Assembly: GCA_945950065.1 (NCBI GenBank) | Contig: CAMFGQ010000041.1 | Location: forward strand, 1 to 10,916 | Length of the DNA: 10,916 bases | Direction: 5' to 3' | Source of the DNA: an uncultured Clostridia bacterium | GTDB lineage: Bacteria; Bacillota; Clostridia; Peptostreptococcales; Acidaminobacteraceae | Shown: piece by piece, positions 5,689 to 10,916 of the stretch | Numbering within the stretch: the first letter of the stretch is position 1 | Layout of the letters: each line of letters starts with the position of its first letter | The notes under the pieces: model-generated | Database searches by the model: none | What the model was told of the DNA's origin: nothing | The model's input: the letters and a program-made list of their open reading frames with translations, nothing else | Translations under genes and position numbers: made by a program

Positions 5689-6834
5689 TCAAAAGTTGAT
5701 TTTAAACAAGGTAAAGCGACTTCCATCAAAAACAGCCAATCTGTTTTCATCTAGGAGCATGGCTTTCTTAATCGGATAAGTAAGGACCTCAGAGTGCATC
5801 AGCTCCCCTTTATCGTTGTAGAGATCCAGTGTATTTTTATAACTTGCCAAGACTACTCCACCTCTAGAGTATATATTATCATAAACATCAGCGATTTTGG
5901 TAGTAAATTCAATGTTTTTCTTAGGCAGTGAAAAAGAGGTCCACTCAAGTTCCCCTGCTTCATCCAGTGGATTGGGTGATCCAGTGATGAGATAGAGGTG
6001 CAAAGCTTGGCGATTGGAATAGATGATTTTGTTGGTTGGAATGAAATCCCCCACCTCATAAAGCTCAGCATCAAAGTACTGAAGCCCGTCTTGATAAATC
6101 AGCAAGGTTTCACGATCACCAATATGCACATCTAGGGCTAACTTATCCTGTCCCCTGCTATCCAGAAGCTTTCCTTCAAGGGAATAGAGATAGAGGCGAT
6201 TTTGTACCTTACCTTCTTTTTCATCCAACACAAGGAGGGCGAGTTTCTCCTGTTTTGTCGAGATACCATAATTGGTGATGGCCCCTCGTTCCAGCACAAT
6301 CTCCCCTGCATGTTGTAAATAAGAGTCCATAATGCGTACCCTTCGGTTCTCACCAAAAAAAAGTAGTGTACGGTTATCTAAGGTAATCTCTGCATGCTCA
6401 ATAGGACCAAGGCCTAGGGCACTGGCCATAAGTTCACCAGCAAGGTTTAAATGATAGATGTTTCCCTTGGATTTCTCCACTACGAGAACCCTTGATACAT
6501 TCTTCTTCAAAATAAGATCCGAGGAAAAGGTCCTAGACCACAAATGATTCTTTTCTAAATCATAGGCATGTAGTTTTCCCTTTTCATAAAAGAGAAGCAA
6601 ATTATCCTGTGCATAGACATCATCATAACTTCCCGCTGGATCTCGCGTCATCTTGATCTCCATCAGGGTTGTTAATGGTGAGCTTGCTGCTTGTTCCCTA
6701 GTCTCGGTACTTTCATCAAGGGCTACATCTTCTTGTCCTTGTATCCAAGGCAGAAGTACAAAGCGAATGACCAGGACAAGCACAAGAAAGAGAACAAGTC
6801 CTAAAGCAATCCATAGTCTAAATTTTCTGTCCAT
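5689..6834 (-). CDS. Membrane-anchored beta-propeller-like protein (DUF5711 type)
   Basis: The protein has about 381 residues: a short basic N-terminus, one membrane segment (about 6-28), an acidic low-complexity linker (about 33-55), and then a long beta-rich domain. The domain has repeated turns such as NLLLFYEKGKLHAYDLEKNHLW, GNIYHLNLAGEL, NRLYLYSLEGKLLDSRG and NTLDLYNDKGELM, spaced like propeller blades. This fits the DUF5711/PQQ-like group, with the domain on the outer face of the membrane. No enzymatic residues are recognisable, so a scaffolding or sensing role is only a guess. ATG at 6834 lies 2 nt after the methyltransferase stop. An in-frame GTG at 6843 would overlap it. Neither has a strong ribosome binding site beyond GGTGG, so coupling is likely. 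Confidence 0.75.
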   Translation of the reverse strand: MDRKFRLWIALGLVLFLVLVLVIRFVLLPWIQGQEDVALDESTETREQAASSPLTTLMEIKMTRDPAGSYDDVYAQDNLLLFYEKGKLHAYDLEKNHLWSRTFSSDLILKKNVSRVLVVEKSKGNIYHLNLAGELMASALGLGPIEHAEITLDNRTLLFFGENRRVRIMDSYLQHAGEIVLERGAITNYGISTKQEKLALLVLDEKEGKVQNRLYLYSLEGKLLDSRGQDKLALDVHIGDRETLLIYQDGLQYFDAELYEVGDFIPTNKIIYSNRQALHLYLITGSPNPLDEAGELEWTSFSLPKKNIEFTTKIADVYDNIYSRGGVVLASYKNTLDLYNDKGELMHSEVLTYPIKKAMLLDENRLAVFDGSRFTLFKINF

Positions 6835-6836
6835 TC

Positions 6837-7952
6837 TTACCACCGTTTAGTTGGCTCATATTGATAAAACCAGGTATCGATTTGTCCATTATAGAACTTT
6901 CGTACCTTAGAGGCCCTCAGGCCAGTTTCTCTTGAAAAGTTAGGATTCCCAGACAAAATACCCTTTCTCCAGGTCTCCAGCGTCAAGACTTTTTCCTTCA
7001 TTAATCCTTCCAGTTCTTTGATCTCCTCACTGGACCCAATTCTCTCTCCATAGGGCATGTTGGTGACAAGGGTACCTCCCTTAGATGGAGCTTGAAAGTC
7101 TTTCAGATCTGCTACCTTGGACTCGATCCAAGGAACGCCTGCCTCTTTGGCATTACGTTTGGTAATGGAAATGGCCCTAGGATCCTTATCCATTGCCATA
7201 ACCTTAAAGGCAGCATCCTTGACCCGGCTTTCCAGTTCTTCCCGTAGCTGCCGGTTCTCTTTTCTATCCAACAAATTCCAAGCCTCAAATTGAAAACTTC
7301 GCTTTAACCCAGGTGCACGATCACTGGCAATCAGAGCTGCCTCAATGGCAAGGGTACCCGAGCCACAAAGAGGATCCACAAAGTCGCCTTTGCCAAAGTA
7401 TCGGCTCAGGAGCAACAACCCTGCGGCCACATTTTCTCTCAGTGGTGCCTGGGTATGTTGTTGGCGATAGCCTCGTTTGTGAAGAGGTACTCCTGTGGTG
7501 TCAAGAAGAAGATAGGCGTGATCCTTCTCGATGCGGAGCATGTAGGAGTATTCTTTACCTGTTTCATCTAGATAGCGAATTCCACGCACTTTTCGGTAGC
7601 GATCCACAATAGCTTTTTTTGTGATGCTTTGTAGATCACGTAAGCTATAGAGCTTGGAACGATAGCTTTTGGCATTGACGATAATCTTTGCAGATGCAGG
7701 CATAATGTCCTCAAAGGGATAGTCTACAACCAGATCATAGAGCTCATCAAAACTATAGAGTTTCTTTTCTTCTAGAACCCAAAAAATTCTCTCGGCAGTT
7801 CGTAGAGAGAGATTGGCTAAGAGCATTCCCTTGAGGGAGGTAGAAAATACCACCATACCAGCTTCTACTTGTTCTATTGTAAATCCTTGGAGCATACATT
7901 CGTTTTTCAGTATGCCTTCCATACCAAAGGATGTTGTTGCTAAATATTTCAT
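6837..7952 (-). CDS. THUMP-domain class I SAM-dependent rRNA methyltransferase (RlmL/YpsC type)
   Basis: The 371-residue protein is probably a 23S rRNA guanine-N2 methyltransferase. An N-terminal ferredoxin-like/THUMP part (about 1-155) includes the RIEKDHAYLLLDTTGVPLHKRGYR transition. The catalytic domain follows: AAGLLLLSRYF, the SAM loop FVDPLCGSGTLAIEAA (D193), the acidic residue D255 in MAMDKDPRA, and motif IV NMPYGER (298-304). Most family members have NPPYGER; here the second position is Met (codon ATG). The Asn, Pro and Tyr are kept, and related enzymes tolerate N-x-P-Y, so activity is likely retained. GAGGTG (7961-7966) lies 8 nt before the ATG, and an extended -10 promoter is just upstream. 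It is the first gene of a four-gene unit. Confidence 0.9.
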   Translation of the reverse strand: MKYLATTSFGMEGILKNECMLQGFTIEQVEAGMVVFSTSLKGMLLANLSLRTAERIFWVLEEKKLYSFDELYDLVVDYPFEDIMPASAKIIVNAKSYRSKLYSLRDLQSITKKAIVDRYRKVRGIRYLDETGKEYSYMLRIEKDHAYLLLDTTGVPLHKRGYRQQHTQAPLRENVAAGLLLLSRYFGKGDFVDPLCGSGTLAIEAALIASDRAPGLKRSFQFEAWNLLDRKENRQLREELESRVKDAAFKVMAMDKDPRAISITKRNAKEAGVPWIESKVADLKDFQAPSKGGTLVTNMPYGERIGSSEEIKELEGLMKEKVLTLETWRKGILSGNPNFSRETGLRASKVRKFYNGQIDTWFYQYEPTKRW

Positions 7953-7972
7953 TCTTTAGTCACCTCTGGGTC

Positions 7973-8001
7973 ATTATACCACAGCTGAAGTTGGAGAATA
8001 A
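7973..8001 (-). promoter_or_regulatory. Extended -10 promoter of the methyltransferase-DUF951 unit
   Basis: Read leftward, TGGTATAAT (7981-7973) is a consensus -10 with the TGn extension. The -35 at 17-nt spacing (TTATTC, 8001-7996) is poor, as is common with extended -10 promoters. Transcription would start near 7967, close to the ribosome binding site at 7961-7966, so the leader would be almost absent unless initiation occurs elsewhere. Confidence 0.55.
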
Positions 8002-8007
8002 GAAAGA

Positions 8008-8673
8008 TCAAAAAGAAGTGATCACCTTCCTCCACTGGAAGGAGTAGCCCCTTTTACTGACAGAACCTAAATAACGTCCTTGAACTTCTTCTTGTTCATA
8101 GAAACTCTTTCCCCTCATTCCCCATTTGACCACTGCATGAAAACGAGGAAGTTCCTCATAGTGCTCCCGCAGGCGATAGATTTCCTCCAGACTCCCATCC
8201 CAGAGATGAAGATGAGGCATCTCCTTAGGCCCAAGACCTAAATGAAGATGAAGGGGTTGATCCTTGTAGTGGTCGGCTCTTCCTTTTGTTTTTACTTTTA
8301 GATTCTCTAGACGAAAGTCCTCTCCACTTAGCCCAATACAGTAGCGATAGTGTTTTACAAGAAAATGACAGAGGGAACTGATGGCCTCAATTCTTCCATT
8401 CAGATATAGCTCCCCACGTAGAGGTGGTAGCTGAAAGTTTTTCGTAAAGATGCGACTTGGATGTTCAAGCAGAAGTTCCCTTCGGAACTTTTCCATTTCT
8501 ACCGCCCATCCATGTGGAAGTTCTTTGAGTAGAGAGTCTTCCTGTTCCTTCTCCAAATAGTAAATCCCTTCTTCTGGGAGTAGCCGAGCGTCTCTTGAAT
8601 AAATGGCTACTTCTCGCCCTACCAGCTTGCTGCAGAGTTTTCCAAGACTCTTTCCGTCATAGATAATCGTCAT
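8008..8673 (-). CDS. Unrecognised 221-residue soluble protein
   Basis: I do not recognise a family. There is no signal peptide or membrane segment. The sequence is charged and mixed, with a central stretch of paired His-x-His motifs, LHLHLGLG (141-148) and HLHLWDG (154-160), so H142/H144 and H154/H156 could bind metal. The C-terminus is basic and aromatic (SVSKRGYSFQWRKVITSF). The ATG at 8673 is chosen over the longer form from 8712 because GAGGAGG (8679-8685) lies 5 nt upstream, while the longer frame would begin next to the terminator at 8711-8740. It lies between a phospholipase-like gene, separated by that terminator, and the methyltransferase gene 55 nt downstream. Codon use looks like that of its neighbours, so recent transfer is not indicated. 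Confidence 0.65.
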   Translation of the reverse strand: MTIIYDGKSLGKLCSKLVGREVAIYSRDARLLPEEGIYYLEKEQEDSLLKELPHGWAVEMEKFRRELLLEHPSRIFTKNFQLPPLRGELYLNGRIEAISSLCHFLVKHYRYCIGLSGEDFRLENLKVKTKGRADHYKDQPLHLHLGLGPKEMPHLHLWDGSLEEIYRLREHYEELPRFHAVVKWGMRGKSFYEQEEVQGRYLGSVSKRGYSFQWRKVITSF

Positions 8674-8710
8674 GATAGCCTCCTCTGCATCTAGCATAAA
8701 AGAGGAGGAC

Positions 8711-8740
8711 AAAAAAAGAAGACCTCTGCATAGATCTTCT
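8711..8740 (-). terminator. Rho-independent terminator after the phospholipase-like gene
   Basis: In leftward RNA, AGAAGAUC (8740-8733) pairs with GGUCUUCU (8724-8717) through 8 bp, including one U-G pair, around an 8-nt loop. Six further U residues follow (8716-8711). It lies 10 nt beyond the stop codon at 8753-8751. Confidence 0.78.
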
Positions 8741-8750
8741 AATAAGGTTC

Positions 8751-9488
8751 TTATAAGTAATCTCCAAGGAAGTTTCGACTACAGGGCTTCTTTTTTTCGA
8801 GAAGAAGTCCAAAGGTTCTTCTAGCCTTCTCGTAACTCTCCTGAAACTCCTGAAAGAGTTGTTCTGTTTCTTCTTTGGAGAAAAGATGACCAGATTTTCT
8901 TTCATACCATCTTCTCCTCAGACGGAACAGTAAAAAGGAGGTTTCATTGGCTTGAATGACTTCCATAAAGGTTTGATAGGCTTCTTGCATATCTTCCTTG
9001 CTTAAAGGTAGTTGATAGATATCTCTTGCTGCATCCACGAAGAAGTCGGCTATGGCATCAGGCAGGGTCTTGCCGACATTGATTTGAGGAAGGAAGGAAA
9101 TTTTGTGAGAGCTGCCAATTTTTCTTCGCCTTAAGATGGCTTCTTCTAGAGCATCTTTGACACTTTGGCGATCATAGCCCTCATTTTGAAGAGAAAGGAT
9201 AAAGAAATTACTCCCACTGTCCAAGGCATAATGAGCTAAAAAACCATGGAGAAAAGGAATTAATTCCTCTTTTTCCATACGTTGAAAGATGTAGTGAAGT
9301 AATTCTGGCGTGTTGTCTTCGTGGAAAACACGATAGTAATCCTCTTCTGTAAGTAATTTTTCGGGCAAATGCATCAAGATATCGGGACCTAAAGCTCCAA
9401 AGGAATAGCTTTTATCCCTACGAAAAGGAAAATCATGATCTCTTGCCACATCTTTTGCAAAATAATAATGTACCCAGTTTCCAGGCAT
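8751..9488 (-). CDS. Zinc-dependent phospholipase C-like protein, intracellular type
   Basis: The 245-residue protein begins MPGNWVHYYFAKDVA, with W5 and H7 placed as in the zinc-dependent phospholipase C family. It contains the family blocks SFGALGPDILMH (29-40) and HGFLAHYALDSG (81-92), where D36, H81, H86 and D90 are candidate metal ligands. There is no signal peptide and no C-terminal lipid-binding domain, so it is not a secreted alpha-toxin. It resembles the short cytoplasmic homologues common in Clostridia, whose substrate is unknown. After HYALDS many relatives have a His-Pro pair; here the sequence is GSNFF, so a metal ligand may be lost. ATG at 9488 with GGAGGT (9493-9498) 4 nt upstream is preferred over the in-frame GTG at 9515. 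Confidence 0.8.
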   Translation of the reverse strand: MPGNWVHYYFAKDVARDHDFPFRRDKSYSFGALGPDILMHLPEKLLTEEDYYRVFHEDNTPELLHYIFQRMEKEELIPFLHGFLAHYALDSGSNFFILSLQNEGYDRQSVKDALEEAILRRRKIGSSHKISFLPQINVGKTLPDAIADFFVDAARDIYQLPLSKEDMQEAYQTFMEVIQANETSFLLFRLRRRWYERKSGHLFSKEETEQLFQEFQESYEKARRTFGLLLEKKKPCSRNFLGDYL

Positions 9489-9708
9489 GTCGACCTCCAC
9501 ACCCTCTATACCCACCTTCTACAGCAAAATAAACCACTATTTGCTTGCTTATTTATTTTGGGTATAGATAGGGCCTAGTTTTGTATCATTTTCTTTATAT
9601 TAAGGCCTTTGTTCTACGGATAATGTTTAACCTTCTTTACTAGATTGTGAAACCCAAGTCCAAGGATATCGGTTATAATTGATACAATTAATGCATAAGG
9701 AGTGTACT
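9489..9708. other. Divergent intergenic region between the phospholipase-like gene and nuoE
   Basis: This 220-nt AT-rich spacer must hold promoters for both directions. On the plus strand a -10 is visible (9674-9679) with a palindrome over it (9676-9690). On the minus strand I find no convincing promoter pair. AGGCCT and GGGCCT at 9571-9576 and 9603-9608 give only a weak 5-bp pairing. No small gene is evident. Confidence 0.6.
9674..9690 (+). promoter_or_regulatory. nuoE -10 element with overlapping palindrome
   Basis: TATAAT (9674-9679) is a perfect -10, but no good -35 exists at 16-18 nt. TTGTGA at 9645-9650 is 23 nt away. The perfect palindrome TAATTG-ATA-CAATTA (9676-9690) overlaps the -10 and runs into the predicted start site, where a repressor could act. 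The lack of a -35 suggests regulated or activator-dependent transcription. Confidence 0.45.
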
Positions 9709-10191
9709 ATGTTTGTTTTTGATCTTGAAGAAAACAAAGAAAAAATCCAAGAGTTCATCGAATTCATGGATAAAAACAGAGAAATGGATGGCGTTTTACT
9801 CCCAGTTCTACAAGAGGCACAAAATAAATTCGGTTATATTCCCGAAGAAATTGTAGAACTTATCTCATCCCATTTAGGGATCCTCACCTCCACCATCTAT
9901 GGGGTAGCAACCTTTTACTCACAGTTCAGCTTTGTACCCCGGGGAAAATACTCCATCAGCGTCTGTATGGGTACAGCATGCTACGTCAAGGGTGCTGCTG
10001 ATATTTTGGAAGAATTCAGCAAAGTTCTGGGAATTGGTCTGGGTGAGACCACACCTGATCGTAAATTCTCCATTGTCGAAACACGTTGTGTTGGACTGTG
10101 TTCCGATGCACCAGTGGTAACCATCAACAATCAGGTTTACACCCACTTTAAACGAGGGGATGTAGAGCAAATCCTGAGTATTTTGGGTTAG
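9709..10191 (+). CDS. nuoE: NuoE-type [2Fe-2S] subunit of an NADH-linked oxidoreductase
   Basis: This 160-residue subunit has a thioredoxin-like fold carrying one [2Fe-2S] cluster. Its ligands are visible as C86-x4-C91 (CMGTAC) and C127-x3-C131 (CVGLC). The N-terminal helical part includes LLPVLQEAQNKFGYIPEE and TIYGVATFYSQFSF, both family hallmarks. Such subunits work with a NuoF-type flavoprotein in complex I-like NADH modules, electron-bifurcating hydrogenases (HydA/Hnd) or NAD-dependent formate dehydrogenases. The partner follows directly. The ATG at 9709 is chosen because AAGGAG (9697-9702) lies 6 nt upstream. Its stop overlaps the AGGAGG of the next gene. Confidence 0.93.
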   Translation: MFVFDLEENKEKIQEFIEFMDKNREMDGVLLPVLQEAQNKFGYIPEEIVELISSHLGILTSTIYGVATFYSQFSFVPRGKYSISVCMGTACYVKGAADILEEFSKVLGIGLGETTPDRKFSIVETRCVGLCSDAPVVTINNQVYTHFKRGDVEQILSILG

Positions 10192-10200
10192 GAGGGGCAG

Positions 10201-10916
10201 ATGACACGAACATTAGAAGAAATCAAAGAACAAGCCTGGTGGGAGCTGGTCAAAAGATTAAATGAAGAACCCTTTAATTATCATATTGGAGATGGCGAAG
10301 TCTATCTCAAGGGGGACTACTACGATCTTCAAGAACGTATCGCACTACGCAATCTAGGGATTATTGATCCTGACTCCATTGATGAATACATAGCGACAAA
10401 TGGATATTTCGCACTACGCAAGTGTCTTGCCATGGATCCTAAAGAAGTGGTAGACATCGTCACAGAGTCTGGCCTTCGTGGTCGTGGTGGAGCAGGTTTT
10501 TCCACCGGCAGAAAATGGGGATCAGCCGCACAACATGATGTAGAGCAGAAGTATGTCATCTGTAATGCAGATGAAGGTGACCCTGGTGCCTTTATGGACC
10601 GCTCCATTCTTGAAGGGGACCCTCATAGTGTTTTAGAGGGTATGGCCATCTGTGGCTACGCCATTGGTGCAAGCAAAGGTTTTATCTATGTGCGGGCAGA
10701 GTATCCCAAGGCTGTATCTGCGCTGATTACGGCTATTGAGCAAGCAGAAAAACTTGGTGTGCTAGGCGAGAACATTTTGGATAGTGGGTTTAATTTTACC
10801 ATTGAGCTTCGCCTTGGTGCTGGTGCCTTTGTATGTGGTGAGTCCACTGCTCTCATGGAGTCCATTGAAGGTAAGCGTGGTATGCCTCGGAACAAAGAAT
10901 TCCGAACCACAGAGCG
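10201..10916 (+). CDS. nuoF: NuoF-type FMN/NADH-binding subunit, 5' part only
   Basis: The frame is open from ATG 10201 to the window end (238 codons seen). AGGAGG at 10190-10195 lies 5 nt upstream, 9 nt after the nuoE stop. The NADH/FMN motif GLRGRGGAGFSTGRKW (91-106), the FMN block NADEGDPGAFMDRSILEGDPHSVLEG (122-147) and RLGAGAFVCGESTALMESIEGKRGMPR (204-230) are clear. The N-terminus is short: about 45 residues precede RIALRNLGIIDPDSI. Hydrogenase-type NuoF proteins usually carry a thioredoxin-like [2Fe-2S] domain there, and none is visible. The CGEST form (in place of CGEET) followed by NKEF points to a NuoF branch that I recall in NAD-linked formate dehydrogenase or non-classical clusters. 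The 4Fe-4S binding C-terminus lies outside the window. Confidence 0.9.
   Translation, partial: MTRTLEEIKEQAWWELVKRLNEEPFNYHIGDGEVYLKGDYYDLQERIALRNLGIIDPDSIDEYIATNGYFALRKCLAMDPKEVVDIVTESGLRGRGGAGFSTGRKWGSAAQHDVEQKYVICNADEGDPGAFMDRSILEGDPHSVLEGMAICGYAIGASKGFIYVRAEYPKAVSALITAIEQAEKLGVLGENILDSGFNFTIELRLGAGAFVCGESTALMESIEGKRGMPRNKEFRTTE

Noticed and set aside
7313..7612. Plus-strand 99-codon ORF opposite the methyltransferase gene
   Set aside because: It lies across the SAM-binding and linker coding region, which is strongly conserved on the other strand; no binding site or family features.
8657..8905. Minus-strand 82-codon ORF overlapping the end of the phospholipase-like gene
   Set aside because: It is an alternate frame running through a strong terminator and the next gene's ribosome binding site.
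8751..9488. Secreted alpha-toxin-like virulence factor
   Set aside because: There is no signal peptide, no C-terminal membrane-binding domain, and the family includes many cytoplasmic non-toxin members.
9645..9663. Possible Rex redox-sensor site starting TTGTGAA
   Set aside because: Only the left half matches; the right half (AAGTCCA) does not resemble the required inverted TTCACAA.
10329..10910. Two minus-strand ORFs within the nuoF region
   Set aside because: They are antisense shadows; the plus-strand frame carries all NuoF motifs and is open to the window end.

Overview
The window reads as a low-to-medium GC Bacillota genome, most likely class Clostridia. This rests on strong AGGAGG-type ribosome binding sites, the rpsF-ssb-rpsR order, a DUF951 zinc protein, SpoIIM-family membrane proteins, and an anaerobe-type NuoE/NuoF flavin-NADH module. 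I cannot name the genus. All genes between about 1540 and 9488 run leftward; the outer ones run rightward.

Layout. (1) 1-1531: a complete-looking ISL3-family insertion sequence with an intact 437-residue transposase. It has imperfect terminal inverted repeats, its own promoter, and an inward-facing terminator-like hairpin near each end. Its right end lies exactly 8 nt from the rpsR stop codon. (2) 2574-1540: the rpsF-ssb-rpsR operon (S6, single-strand DNA-binding protein, S18) with a good sigma-A promoter and a leader hairpin. (3) 4758-2624: a leftward cluster made of a previously uncalled 43-codon ORF, two tandem SpoIIM/DUF95 membrane proteins, and a membrane-anchored zinc-ribbon protein. 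(4) 7978-4814: a transcription unit that starts at an extended -10 promoter. It encodes a THUMP-domain rRNA methyltransferase, a membrane-anchored beta-propeller-like protein (DUF5711 type), a CvpA-family protein and a DUF951 zinc protein. It ends at a strong hairpin formed partly from the last codons of the DUF951 gene. (5) 9488-8008: a zinc-dependent phospholipase C-like protein with its own terminator, then a protein I do not recognise. (6) 9709-10916: rightward nuoE and the 5' part of nuoF, cut by the window end. These belong to an NADH-linked complex such as an electron-bifurcating hydrogenase or formate dehydrogenase.

Most of the content is core or near-core genome, and no defence island, CRISPR array or phage segment is visible. 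The items most worth a second look are the doubly insulated IS beside the ribosomal operon, the small ORF overlapping the first spoIIM-like gene, the tandem SpoIIM pair with its zinc-ribbon partner, the phospholipase-like protein with a seemingly degraded metal site, and the NuoF that lacks the usual N-terminal thioredoxin-like domain of hydrogenase subunits.
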